DNA of 64,000 nt from Clostridiales bacterium (GTDB lineage: Bacteria; Bacillota; Sulfobacillia; RBS10-35). The position numbers and the translations under genes are program-made. Within the stretch, counting starts at the first letter, position 1. Each line of letters starts with the position of its first letter. Below are positions 9,307-17,654 of this stretch, piece after piece. The notes beneath the pieces were generated by a model. It was given only the letters and a program-made list of their open reading frames with translations, was not told where the DNA came from and ran no database searches. The stretch is from contig JAHHQG010000030.1 in NCBI GenBank assembly GCA_018729555.1, positions 1-64,000 of the forward strand, read 5' to 3'.

Positions 9307-11505
9307 TCAGCCTGGGTAGCCTTCCGCCGAGGTATCGTCCATGGGAAGCCCGCCGTACGTTTCCAGCCAGCGGAGGATCCGGATGAGGCGATCCAGGGCC
9401 CGCTTCGGCCTGCTGATGGCGTGGTGCTCCCCCTGGTAGATCACCAGCTCCGTGGGCACCCCCCGTTTCTTCAAGGCGAGGTAGAGCATCTCCGCCTGAT
9501 CCAGGGGGCAGCGCCAGTCCTCCTGGCCCGCCGTGATCAAAAGGGGCGTCTTGATGCGGCTGACTCCCACCTTGGGGGAAGACCGCCGGTATCCTTCGGG
9601 ATTCTGCCAGGGCACCCCGTAGTCGTACTGCCACCAGAGGTGGCAGTCGTCGGTGCCGAAGGCTGCCTCGTAGTCGTAAAGGCCGTGCTCCGAAACCGCC
9701 GCCCGGAAAAGGTCGCTGTGACCCACGGCCCAGTTGGTCATGATCCCGCCGTAGGAAAAGCCCGTGACAAAGAGGCGCTCCCGGTCCACCCAACCCTGCT
9801 CTAGGAGGTACTTCACCCCGGAGATGAGATCGTCATGCTCCATGGGCCCCCAGCGGCCTTCGATGGCCTGGCAGAAGCCCTCCCCGTAGGAGATGGACCC
9901 CCGGTAATTCACCTTCAAGATGGCATAGCCCCGGCTGAGAAAGTACTGCTCTTCGAAGCTGAAGCGGGGCTGATCGTAGGACTGGGGCCCCCCGTGGAGG
10001 ATGGCCAGGAGGGGCGGCGGCGTCGATGGAGCCTTGGGCGGAAGGGCGAAAAACCCTTCGATGGCTTCGCCGTCAGAGTTCAAAAAGGTGATCCGCCGGT
10101 AGGGGGAAAGGAGGCGCTCCTCGCGGAAGAAGGCGGTGAAGGTGGTGATGAGCCGGGCCGATGAGCCTTGGGGAAGATCCTTTGCCGAAAGGACCCCCAG
10201 CTCCCTTCCCCCCTCCGGGCGGGACCAGAGAAAGGCGAGGGTGCCCCCAGCCCCATGGGCCGAAAGGATGGTCTCCTCCCTTGAGGGGTAGCCCAGCTCC
10301 ACTTCTCCCTCCACCGTCACCACCCCCAACCTTCCCTGGCCCCGATCGGCCACCAGGACCCACAGGCGACCTTCGTCCAGCCACCCCAGATCCAGGACAT
10401 CCCGGTCCAAGGAGGCGGTGAGCTTTCGGAAGGGGGTCTTTTTCTCGGGGACAGGGTACGCGCGGGCATGGGCCAGGGGATCCTCCGGCTCCCCATCGGG
10501 AACGATCCCCCCGATGGTGACAAACCCCACCCCCACGTAGTCCTTGAGGGGCCGATCCAGGGGCTGGCTATCCTTGAGGTCCACCAGGTAGATCCCCGGC
10601 GCCCGGGTGCTCCGCTCCGGTTCCTCGTGGGCGAGGAGGGCCACCCTCTCCCCCGAGGGGGAAAAGCAAAAGTCCATCACCCGAAGATCCCCAAAGGTCA
10701 CCCGCCGGGCTTCGGCCCCATCGGGAGAAAGGAGCCAGAGGTCGGTGCGGCGGTTGTTGTCGGGATCTCCCGTACGGTTGGAGAGAAACCCGATCCAGCG
10801 CCCGTCGGGGGAAAAGCGGGGCTTCCCTTCGCTGGCGGGGCCTTCCGTCAGCTGGCGCACCTCTTCCGTCTGGAGGTCCAGGAGAAAAAGGTGGCTCTGC
10901 ACCGGATCCAGGTAGCCCTGTCCGTCATACTTATGCTGCACCCGCCGGAGGACAATGGGCCCCCCGTCCTTTCGGATGCTCTTCAAATAGGCCTCTTCTT
11001 CCGCCGTGGGCTGGCGGCCGCTGAAGACCAAGTAGCGTCCATCGGGGGACCAGGCAAAGGACTCCACCCCTTCCTGGTGAAGGGTCAGCTGACGGGGTTC
11101 CCCGCCCCGCTCCAGGTCCAAAAGCCAGATCTGGGGGCGGGGCTTTTCGTCTTTCTCGTCGTCCTTCGCGGAGGGCTCCCCTTGACCTTGCCCCTTCCCT
11201 TTCTCCCGCTCCGTCACCTTTTCTTGGAGCTCGGGATCATAGGGGCGGGGGGAGAGAAAGGCCAGCTTTCGTCCTACCGGCGACCACCGGGGATGGGTTC
11301 CCCCGTGCTTTCCCCGTGTCAGGCGGTGGGGTTCCTCCTCGCCGCTGGACGGCACCACATAGAGATGATCCCGGAATTCATCGTCTTTCCGATGGACGCT
11401 TCGCACCACCAGGGCCACCAGGGATCCGTCGGGGGAAACTTGAAGGTCGGTGATGAGCTGCAGCCGGTGGTAATCCTCCAAACGCAAAAGCTGTTTCTCC
11501 GCCAT
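9307..11505 (-). CDS. S9 family peptidase (acylaminoacyl-peptidase type)
   Basis: Cytosolic serine peptidase of the prolyl oligopeptidase family, 732 residues. The N-terminal two-thirds is a beta-propeller with repeated WSPDGR/FSPDGR blades. The C-terminal alpha/beta-hydrolase domain has ILHGGPQSYDQ, VNYRGSISYGE, the nucleophile motif TGFSYGGIM, the acid in AGQEDWRCPLDQAE and the His in YQGEHHAIS. There is no signal peptide. The start is ATG 11505, with GGAGGTG 12 bases upstream; the open frame continues further upstream without a plausible start. It follows hpaD by 20 bases and may be transcribed with the aromatic degradation genes, although peptidases are not part of that pathway. Confidence 0.92.
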   Translation of the reverse strand: MAEKQLLRLEDYHRLQLITDLQVSPDGSLVALVVRSVHRKDDEFRDHLYVVPSSGEEEPHRLTRGKHGGTHPRWSPVGRKLAFLSPRPYDPELQEKVTEREKGKGQGQGEPSAKDDEKDEKPRPQIWLLDLERGGEPRQLTLHQEGVESFAWSPDGRYLVFSGRQPTAEEEAYLKSIRKDGGPIVLRRVQHKYDGQGYLDPVQSHLFLLDLQTEEVRQLTEGPASEGKPRFSPDGRWIGFLSNRTGDPDNNRRTDLWLLSPDGAEARRVTFGDLRVMDFCFSPSGERVALLAHEEPERSTRAPGIYLVDLKDSQPLDRPLKDYVGVGFVTIGGIVPDGEPEDPLAHARAYPVPEKKTPFRKLTASLDRDVLDLGWLDEGRLWVLVADRGQGRLGVVTVEGEVELGYPSREETILSAHGAGGTLAFLWSRPEGGRELGVLSAKDLPQGSSARLITTFTAFFREERLLSPYRRITFLNSDGEAIEGFFALPPKAPSTPPPLLAILHGGPQSYDQPRFSFEEQYFLSRGYAILKVNYRGSISYGEGFCQAIEGRWGPMEHDDLISGVKYLLEQGWVDRERLFVTGFSYGGIMTNWAVGHSDLFRAAVSEHGLYDYEAAFGTDDCHLWWQYDYGVPWQNPEGYRRSSPKVGVSRIKTPLLITAGQEDWRCPLDQAEMLYLALKKRGVPTELVIYQGEHHAISRPKRALDRLIRILRWLETYGGLPMDDTSAEGYPG

Positions 11506-11525
11506 GAAAGGTCGTTCCACCTCCG

Positions 11526-12446
11526 TCAGGATTCCAGGATGTCGGTCCCTTCTTCGAACCACGACTGAGGCGCCGGAGCCCCCCAATAGGTCTGGCGCCG
11601 GGGATCGTGGAGCTTCCACCCCCGGGGAGGAAGGTCGGGGTCCAAGGTGGAGTAGTCGCCGGTGTAAAACTCGATCCGATGGCCGTCGGGGTCCCTCAGG
11701 TAGAGGAAAAAGGCGTTGGAGATCCCGTGGCGCCCCGGCCCCCTTTCGATGGCGTGATGATGGCCCGCCGCCGCCAGAATGTCGCATGCGGCCAGGATCC
11801 GGCTTGGCTCGGGGACCCAGAATCCTACGTGGTGGAGCCGGGTTTTCGGTCCCTGCATCAAGGCCACATCGTGGACGTTGGGCTTTCGAAAAAGCCAGGC
11901 CGCCCAGAGGCGGGGCGGACGATCGTCCGTCTCCGTATACTCCGAGAGGCGAAACCCCAGGGCTTGCCGATACCACCGGTAGGCTTCCTCCACATCCGGC
12001 ACCTGCAGGTTGAAGTGGTCCAGGCGCATGGGAGCTCCTCCCCGGTGGTGGTGGAATTCCCGCAGTTCGGATGCCACATGGGCCATCTCAAAAAAGTACT
12101 CCACCGGGAATCCCATGGGATCGACGGTCAAAAGGGAATCCCCCTTGACGCCGTCCCCTTCCTGCCACCTGAAGGGAAGGCCCTTCTCCCGGAAAAAGGC
12201 TTCGGCTTTTGGAAGTTCGTCCGCGCTGGCCAATCGAAAGCTGATGGCTCCCAGGGCCGGCCGGGGGCCCTTCCGGAGGACCAGGGAGTGGTGCAAAAAC
12301 TCCTCCACCCCCCTTAAATAAAGGGCCTCCTTCGTCTTCTCCGTCTCCACAAACCCCAGGACATCCACGTAAAAATGGCGGGAACGTTCCAGATCCGTCA
12401 CATAAAGCTCCGCCGCCGCCGCCCGGAGGATGTTGAAGGACGCCAT
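11526..12446 (-). CDS. hpaD: 3,4-dihydroxyphenylacetate (homoprotocatechuate) 2,3-dioxygenase
   Basis: Extradiol ring-cleavage dioxygenase opening homoprotocatechuate to 5-carboxymethyl-2-hydroxymuconate semialdehyde. The 306-residue protein has two vicinal-oxygen-chelate (glyoxalase-fold) halves. Metal ligands are His144 (RLDHFNLQV), His205 or His206 (TRLHHVGFW) and Glu259 (GHRIEFYTGDY). This is the His-His-Glu pattern of the Brevibacterium enzyme. The conserved second-sphere residues His192 (NVHDVALM) and Tyr249 (FFLYLRDPDG) are also present. It lies directly downstream of hpaC by 18 bases in an hpa gene order, which supports the substrate. This is the VOC-type enzyme, unrelated to the LigB-type HpaD of E. 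coli. Confidence 0.92.
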   Translation of the reverse strand: MASFNILRAAAAELYVTDLERSRHFYVDVLGFVETEKTKEALYLRGVEEFLHHSLVLRKGPRPALGAISFRLASADELPKAEAFFREKGLPFRWQEGDGVKGDSLLTVDPMGFPVEYFFEMAHVASELREFHHHRGGAPMRLDHFNLQVPDVEEAYRWYRQALGFRLSEYTETDDRPPRLWAAWLFRKPNVHDVALMQGPKTRLHHVGFWVPEPSRILAACDILAAAGHHHAIERGPGRHGISNAFFLYLRDPDGHRIEFYTGDYSTLDPDLPPRGWKLHDPRRQTYWGAPAPQSWFEEGTDILES

Positions 12447-12464
12447 CCTAAAGCCTCCTCTCCC

Positions 12465-13016
12465 TTACGGCTCATGCTCGTGATAGATGGGCTCCGGCGG
12501 AAGGGGCGGCGCAAAGGGATCCGCTTCCTGGAGGGGCGAAAGGGAAGGCTCCCGCAAGAGGCGGTAGCCTCCCCGCCAAAAGACCAGCGGTCCCCCGGGC
12601 TCGCCTTCGTAAAGGGCCTCCACGCGCCCCAAAAAGAGGAGGTGATCCCCTCCAGGGTACACCGCCTCCAACCGCAAACCCAAGCTGGCAAGGGCCCCTT
12701 CCAGGCGCGGGCCTCCCGCAAAGGGTAGGAAGGTCACCGGCAAGCCTTCCTGGGGTTTGCCCGCAAAGTGGTTGGCCAAGGCCAGTCCGTCCTCCCGCAG
12801 GATGTTGACGGAAAACCCTTCCGAGCGGCGGATGGCCTGGCCGGTGCGGCTCTCCTTGTGGAGCCCCACCAGCACCAGGAGGGGCTCCAGGGAGACGGAG
12901 GTGAAGGCGTTGACGGTGGCCGCCCGGATGGCCCCTCCATCGTATGCGGCCACCACCGTCACCCCTGTGGCAAAAAGCCCCATGACCCGCCGGAAATCCT
13001 TCGCCGTAGGGGCCAT
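12465..13016 (-). CDS. hpaC: 4-hydroxyphenylacetate 3-monooxygenase, flavin reductase component
   Basis: Supplies reduced flavin to HpaB, using NAD(P)H. The 183-residue flavin-reductase-like protein shows the family signature: FRRVMGLFATGVTVVAA, NAFTSVSLEPLLVLVGLHKES, FSVNILREDGLALANHFAG and GGDHLLFLGRVEAL. The ATG overlaps the hpaB stop in a TGATG junction (1 shared base), so the two subunits are translationally coupled. This fits the fixed reductase-oxygenase pairing of the two-component system. The acidic and His-rich C-terminal tail (YHEHEP) is not part of the domain. Confidence 0.92.
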   Translation of the reverse strand: MAPTAKDFRRVMGLFATGVTVVAAYDGGAIRAATVNAFTSVSLEPLLVLVGLHKESRTGQAIRRSEGFSVNILREDGLALANHFAGKPQEGLPVTFLPFAGGPRLEGALASLGLRLEAVYPGGDHLLFLGRVEALYEGEPGGPLVFWRGGYRLLREPSLSPLQEADPFAPPLPPEPIYHEHEP

Positions 13017-14485
13017 CAGCCATCCCCTTCGCCGTCGGCCCGCTCCAAAAAGGCCCGCACCTTTTCCCGATAGGGTTCCTTGTCATAGGTCTGATAGAGG
13101 GCGCTCCACATGCGCACCGGATCCCCGAAGAAGAAGCGCTCGTAGAGGACCTGGCGGCCGCCAAAGGCGCTCACGGCGATATCCCAGGCCAGGCGGAAGA
13201 GCCTGACCCGGTGCCAGGCATCGGCGTTTCGCCCTTGGAGATAGCGCTCCACCGCCGGCCCGATGGGCCCGCGGAAATCGGCCTCCGTCGGAAGGGCCAT
13301 GAGGCCGCTGGCCCCCAGCTGCTGGATGATCTCCGCCAGGCGGGGGTAGAGCTTGGGATAGAGGTTTCGGGCCGCGTTCAGGGGATTCCAAGCCGGCGTC
13401 ACGATGCCCCAGGCGTCGGGTCGGGCATCGGCTTCCGCCGCCCGCAAAAAGGCCCGCATCATCTCGAGGGTGAGGATCACCTCGGCGGCTTTTTCCTGGA
13501 CATGCTGGAAGCCGTCGATGCCGATGGCATCCATCATCTCCAGAACCACCCCCAAGATGAACTCGGTTTTGGCTACGTTCTTGATGACCACCTGGTGGGC
13601 CATGTGGACCACGGCGTTGGTGGCGGCATAGACCTCGTTGCATTTCTTGGTGTCCTTCAGGAGAAAGACCCTTTCCCAGGGCACCAGGACGTCCTCGAAC
13701 ACCACCACCGCGTCCATCTCTTCGAAGCGGGCCCCCAGGGGATGGTCGAAATGGCTCTTGCCGTAATCGAAGCTCTCCCGGCAGATGTACTTGAGGCCCG
13801 GGGTGTGGGAGGGGATGGCGAAGGCATAGGCGTAGGGGGCATCTTCCGGTTGGTTCTTCAGGACTGTCGACGGAAAGACGATGATCTCATCGGCAAGGGG
13901 CCCCAGGGTGGCCAGCATCCTCGCCCCCCTAACCACGATGCCTGCATCCGTCTCCTTCACGATCCGGGCCGCCAGGTAGGGGTCCTTTTGCCCCGAGGGT
14001 CCCGCGCTCCGGTTGATCTGGGGATTGATCAAGGTGTGGGTGAGGCAGAGGTCGTTTTCCCGCACGTATTCGTAATACCGCCGGATGTTCTCCCCAAAGG
14101 CGGGATCGGCCTCCTCGAAAAAGCCGGCGGCCGCCGCCATGGCCATGAGGCTGGAGTTGAGGTAATCGGGGGTGCGCCCCATCATGCCCCCGGAATAATC
14201 GGCCCACCGCTTCATCATGCGCCGCCGCCTGGCCAGATCCTCATGGGTCCGGGGCTGCAAAAAGCTCATCCCCACCCGATCCCCCGTGGTGGGGGAGATG
14301 TAGGTCATCTCATCCCGGAGCCGGGGATCGTGCTGCATGTCGTAGAGGGCTGCGATGCTCCGGCTGATGTTGCGAAAGGCGGGATGGGACGTGATGCCCG
14401 TCACCACCCGCTCCCCTTCGATCCACACGTCCCGCGGTTCTTCATCCAGCCGCTGCAGATAATCCTGACCGCGCCTCGCTCCCAC
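13016..14485 (-). CDS. hpaB: 4-hydroxyphenylacetate 3-monooxygenase, oxygenase component
   Basis: FADH2-dependent hydroxylase converting 4-hydroxyphenylacetate to 3,4-dihydroxyphenylacetate with the flavin supplied by HpaC. The 489-residue protein has the acyl-CoA-dehydrogenase-like HpaB fold. Arg104 and Tyr108 (MGRTPDYLNSS) and His150 (LCLTHTLINPQINRS) match the substrate-site residues described for the Thermus HpaB. Other markers are DAGIVVRGARMLATLGPLADE and the C-terminal FFFGDPVRMWSALY. The start is GTG 14485 with GAGGAGGG upstream. It lies between hpaE and hpaC. Related 4-nitrophenol or pyoverdin oxygenases share the fold, but operon context makes the HPA assignment strong. Confidence 0.95.
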   Translation of the reverse strand: MGARRGQDYLQRLDEEPRDVWIEGERVVTGITSHPAFRNISRSIAALYDMQHDPRLRDEMTYISPTTGDRVGMSFLQPRTHEDLARRRRMMKRWADYSGGMMGRTPDYLNSSLMAMAAAAGFFEEADPAFGENIRRYYEYVRENDLCLTHTLINPQINRSAGPSGQKDPYLAARIVKETDAGIVVRGARMLATLGPLADEIIVFPSTVLKNQPEDAPYAYAFAIPSHTPGLKYICRESFDYGKSHFDHPLGARFEEMDAVVVFEDVLVPWERVFLLKDTKKCNEVYAATNAVVHMAHQVVIKNVAKTEFILGVVLEMMDAIGIDGFQHVQEKAAEVILTLEMMRAFLRAAEADARPDAWGIVTPAWNPLNAARNLYPKLYPRLAEIIQQLGASGLMALPTEADFRGPIGPAVERYLQGRNADAWHRVRLFRLAWDIAVSAFGGRQVLYERFFFGDPVRMWSALYQTYDKEPYREKVRAFLERADGEGDG

Positions 14486-14500
14486 CGGCGTCCCTCCTCT

Positions 14501-15973
14501 TCACGCCTCGCCTACCCCAAAGCGAGGAATGGGATGATCCCCCACCGCCACATGGACGGTGGTGGTCTCCAGGTAAAACTCGAAGCTGTACCGGCCTCCT
14601 TCCCGCCCGATGCCGCTGTCTTTCCAACCGCCAAAGGGGGTCCGGAGATCCCGGACGTTCTGGGAGTTGATCCAGAGAAGGCCCGCCTCCAGCCCCTGGG
14701 CAAAGCGCATGGCGCGCCCCACATCCCGGGTCCAGACATAGGCCGCAAGGCCGTAGCGGACATCGTTCGCCTGGGAAAGGACTTCTTCTTCGTCCTTGAA
14801 GGAAAGGACCGAAAGAACCGGCCCGAAGATCTCCTCCTGAGCCACCCGCATGGAGGGCTTCACCTCCACCAACACGGTGGGTTCCAGGTAATTCCCGTGA
14901 GGAAGGTGGGGCGGCCGCCTCCCCCCGATGGCCACCTCCGCCCCTTCCTTCTGCGCCCCTTCCACGTACCCCATGACCCTCTCCCAGTGCTGGGGGTGGA
15001 TGAGGGGACCCACTTCCGTCTTCTCATCTTCCGGCGGCCCCACCCGGATCTTGGCCACCCGCTTCAATAGGGCATCGAGGAACTCCCGGTAGATGGCCTC
15101 ATGTAAAAAGAGGCGGGAGCTGGCGGTGCACCGCTCCCCGTTCAAGGAAAAAACCCCGAAGATGGCGGCATCCAGGGCCCGCTCCAGGTCGGCGTCGGGA
15201 AAGACGATCATGGGGGATTTCCCCCCCAGCTCCATGGAAAAGCGCTTCAAGGTTCGGGCGCCGTTTTGCATGATGATCTTCCCCGTCTCCGTCTCCCCGG
15301 TGAAGGAGATGAGCTTCACCTTGGGATGGGCTACCAGAGCCGCCCCCGCCTCCTCACCTAGGCCGTGGACCACGTTGAAGACCCCCTCGGGCACCCCCGC
15401 CTCCGCCGCCAGCTCCGCCAGGCGGGTGGCCGTCAGGGGCGACCATTCCGCCGGCTTCAACACGCAGGTATTCCCCGCCGCAAGGCAAGGGGCCACCTTC
15501 CAGGAGGCCAGCATCAAAGGGGTGTTCCAGGGGGTGATGAGCCCCGCCACCCCCACAGGCCGGCGGATGGTGAAGTTCTGAAACTGGCCTTCCACCGTAA
15601 AGCTCTCCCCCACCACGTGGGGCGCTTCTTCGGCAAAGAAGCGGAAGTTCAAGGCCGCCCGCTGGGCCTGGCCCCTGGCCTGCCCGATGGGAAGGCCCGT
15701 ATCCAGGACCTCGATCCGGGCCAGCTCCTCCCCGTGGGCTTCCAGGAGATCCGCCAGGCGATGGAGGACTTTGGCCCTTTCCCTCGGCTTCTTCGCCCAC
15801 CAGCTCTCCCGAAAGGCCTTTTCCGCCTCTTCCACCGCCCGTGCGATGTCCTCCCCATCCCCCGCCGCCGCCTCCGCGATGACCTCATTGGTGGCGGGAT
15901 TAAGGTCCTCCATCCATCGCCCCCGGGCGCTCTCTACAAGCCGGCCGCCGATGAAGTGCAGGGCTTTACGCAT
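14501..15973 (-). CDS. hpaE: 5-carboxymethyl-2-hydroxymuconate semialdehyde dehydrogenase
   Basis: NAD-dependent aldehyde dehydrogenase oxidising the ring-cleavage semialdehyde to 5-carboxymethyl-2-hydroxymuconate. It has 490 residues, the normal length for the family. The catalytic Cys is in LNGERCTASSRLFL and the general-base Glu in RFSMELGGKSPMIVF. The NAD site is seen in LISFTGETETGKIIM and GVFNVVHGLGEEAG. The start ATG 15973 overlaps the end of hpaG by 8 bases, and hpaB begins 15 bases after its stop. Sequence alone would allow other aldehyde substrates (betaine or succinate semialdehyde), and the position within hpa genes decides the name. Confidence 0.92.
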   Translation of the reverse strand: MRKALHFIGGRLVESARGRWMEDLNPATNEVIAEAAAGDGEDIARAVEEAEKAFRESWWAKKPRERAKVLHRLADLLEAHGEELARIEVLDTGLPIGQARGQAQRAALNFRFFAEEAPHVVGESFTVEGQFQNFTIRRPVGVAGLITPWNTPLMLASWKVAPCLAAGNTCVLKPAEWSPLTATRLAELAAEAGVPEGVFNVVHGLGEEAGAALVAHPKVKLISFTGETETGKIIMQNGARTLKRFSMELGGKSPMIVFPDADLERALDAAIFGVFSLNGERCTASSRLFLHEAIYREFLDALLKRVAKIRVGPPEDEKTEVGPLIHPQHWERVMGYVEGAQKEGAEVAIGGRRPPHLPHGNYLEPTVLVEVKPSMRVAQEEIFGPVLSVLSFKDEEEVLSQANDVRYGLAAYVWTRDVGRAMRFAQGLEAGLLWINSQNVRDLRTPFGGWKDSGIGREGGRYSFEFYLETTTVHVAVGDHPIPRFGVGEA

Positions 15974-16730
15974 CGTCCAACCCTCCCTCTGCCACCACTT
16001 CGTTTTGCAGCACCGCCAGCCCCGGGATGGCCACCTCCATCACGTCCCCCGGTTTCACCGGCGAGATGCCCGGCGGCGTACCCATGAGAACCACATCCCC
16101 GGGGTAGAGGGTCATAAAGGAGGTGATGAACTCCAACACGTCTCCGATGCCGAAAAGCCAGTCCGAGGTCTTTCCCCGCTGGCGCACTTCCCCGTTGACC
16201 CGCACCTCCAAGGGAAGGTTTCCCGGGTCCCCCACCTCGTCCCACGAGTAGAGGGCGGGTCCTAAAGGGCCGAAGGTGTCAAAGCCCTTGGCCCGAACGG
16301 GGGGCCGGTAAAAGTTCCCGACAAAATCCCGGACCGTCACGTCGTTGGCGAGGGTAAACCCCATGACCGCCTCTTTCGCCTCCCTCGCTCTGAGGCGCCG
16401 GATCTCCTTTCCCACCACCACCGCCAGCTCCCCCTCGTAGTGCATGTACTGCACCCCCCGGGGATAGCGGACGGGAGCCCGGTGGCCGACGAGGGAGCTC
16501 AAGGGTTTGATGAAAAGGATGGGCTCTTTCGGCACCTCCAGGGAAAGCTCCCCGGCGTGGTCGGCGAAATTGAGGGCCAAGCCCACGACGGTCCGGGGCT
16601 TCACGGGGGGAAGGAAGGTGACCTCCTCCTCCGAAAAGCGGCGCCCGCCCGAGGTTAAAAGGACCCTTTCCTCAAAGCGCCACTCCCCTTCGAAAAGCCG
16701 GCCTTCCGCCAGGAAGCGGGCCCGGCTCAT
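15966..16730 (-). CDS. hpaG: Fumarylacetoacetate hydrolase-fold isomerase/decarboxylase of homoprotocatechuate pathway
   Basis: Likely 5-oxopent-3-ene-1,2,5-tricarboxylate decarboxylase / 2-hydroxyhepta-2,4-diene-1,7-dioate isomerase. The 254-residue single FAH domain has PRTVVGLALNFADHA, QYMHYEGELAVVVGKE (metal-binding Glu residues), GFTLANDVTVRDF with the metal Asp, and the closing MGTPPGISPVKPGD. E. coli HpaG is a duplicated two-domain protein. This one is a single domain, so the two activities may be split with a partner, or it may form a homodimer. ATG 16730 has a GGAGGAGGGG site and overlaps the upstream stop in an ATGA junction. A 2-hydroxymuconate-hydratase-type activity in the same superfamily is an alternative. 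Confidence 0.85.
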   Translation of the reverse strand: MSRARFLAEGRLFEGEWRFEERVLLTSGGRRFSEEEVTFLPPVKPRTVVGLALNFADHAGELSLEVPKEPILFIKPLSSLVGHRAPVRYPRGVQYMHYEGELAVVVGKEIRRLRAREAKEAVMGFTLANDVTVRDFVGNFYRPPVRAKGFDTFGPLGPALYSWDEVGDPGNLPLEVRVNGEVRQRGKTSDWLFGIGDVLEFITSFMTLYPGDVVLMGTPPGISPVKPGDVMEVAIPGLAVLQNEVVAEGGLDDA

Positions 16731-17641
16731 GCCGCCCCTCCTCCAAGGAGCCCCCATGCGGCCATGGCTACCCGGAGCCTCTCCTGGTTCGGGCCCGATG
16801 GCGGCACAAGGGGCGGCCGAAGGCGAGGATGGATCTCTCCCATCCAGCCCAGGGCCGTCTTCAAGGGGCCGGGGTTGGTCTCCAGGAAGAGGGCCACGTT
16901 CAGGGGAAGCAGGCGGTAGTGGAGCTCCCGCGCTTCGTCATGCTTGCCTTCCGCCACCAGGTCGTAAAGGCGGGCCAGCTCCCGAGGGAGGAGGTTGGCG
17001 GTGGCCGACACGTGGCCGGCGCCCCCTAAGGCCAGCATGGGGTAGCAGAGGGCCTCGATACCCGAGTAGACGTTGATCCCCGGGCATAGGAGGATCTCCT
17101 GGCTCACCTGCAGGAGATCGGTGTGGGATTCCTTCACCCCGATGATGTTGGCGCAATCGTCGTAGAGGCGGGCCAAGGTCTCGGGCTGCAGGTTCAACGC
17201 CGTCCGCCCGGGGATGTTGTAGAGGATGAGGGGCAGGCTCACCTCCTCCGCAAGGGCCCGGAAATACTGATAAAGCCCCTCTTGGGAGGGGCGGTTGTAG
17301 TAGGGGACGATCACCAGGGCGGCATCGGCCCCTTCCCGTTCGGCAAAGCGGGTGAGGCGAAGGGTCTCTTTGAAGTTGTTGGTGCCGGTCCCCGGCACCG
17401 TGGGCACCTTTCCCCCGGCCTCTTCCACCAAGAGGGCGATCATCCGCTCTCGCTCGTCTAACGTAAGGCTGCTGGGCTCTCCCGTCGTCCCCGTCACGGA
17501 AAGGCCGTGGCTGCCTTCCTCGATATGCCAGCGGATGAGGCGTTTCAGCGCTTTCTCGTCGATGGCGTCGTCTTCCGTAAAGGGCGTCACCAACGGCGCA
17601 ATGGAACCCCGAAGGCGCGCTTGGGCCGCCGGGCGGTCCAT
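16727..17641 (-). CDS. DapA-family aldolase, probably serving as 2,4-dihydroxyhept-2-ene-1,7-dioate aldolase
   Basis: Class I aldolase of the dihydrodipicolinate synthase/N-acetylneuraminate lyase superfamily, 304 residues. It has the phosphate/carboxylate loop SVTGTTGEPSSLT (residues 48-60), Tyr141 in LILYNIPGRTALN and the Schiff-base Lys170 in IIGVKESHTDLL. Two facts point away from lysine synthesis: the gene sits inside the hpa cluster, and no dap genes are adjacent. An established subgroup of DapA-like proteins (TIGR02313, named HpaI-NOT-DapA) occupies this operon position in place of the unrelated HpaI aldolase. Splitting the C7 acid to pyruvate and succinate semialdehyde is therefore the likely role, by inference. 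ATG 17641 has an AAAGGAGGG site. Confidence 0.85.
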   Translation of the reverse strand: MDRPAAQARLRGSIAPLVTPFTEDDAIDEKALKRLIRWHIEEGSHGLSVTGTTGEPSSLTLDERERMIALLVEEAGGKVPTVPGTGTNNFKETLRLTRFAEREGADAALVIVPYYNRPSQEGLYQYFRALAEEVSLPLILYNIPGRTALNLQPETLARLYDDCANIIGVKESHTDLLQVSQEILLCPGINVYSGIEALCYPMLALGGAGHVSATANLLPRELARLYDLVAEGKHDEARELHYRLLPLNVALFLETNPGPLKTALGWMGEIHPRLRPPLVPPSGPNQERLRVAMAAWGLLGGGAA

Positions 17642-17654
17642 CCCTCTCCCTCCT

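Noticed and set aside
11506-11976. N-terminal extension of the S9 peptidase frame
   Set aside because: Overlaps hpaD out of frame, and the peptidase family begins at the ATG 11505.
13211-15070. Long rightward open frame (619 codons) opposite hpaB and hpaE
   Set aside because: Antisense to two unmistakable genes. Its Gly/His/Pro/Arg-rich composition is typical of shadow frames in GC-rich DNA, and it has no ribosome site or recognisable motif.
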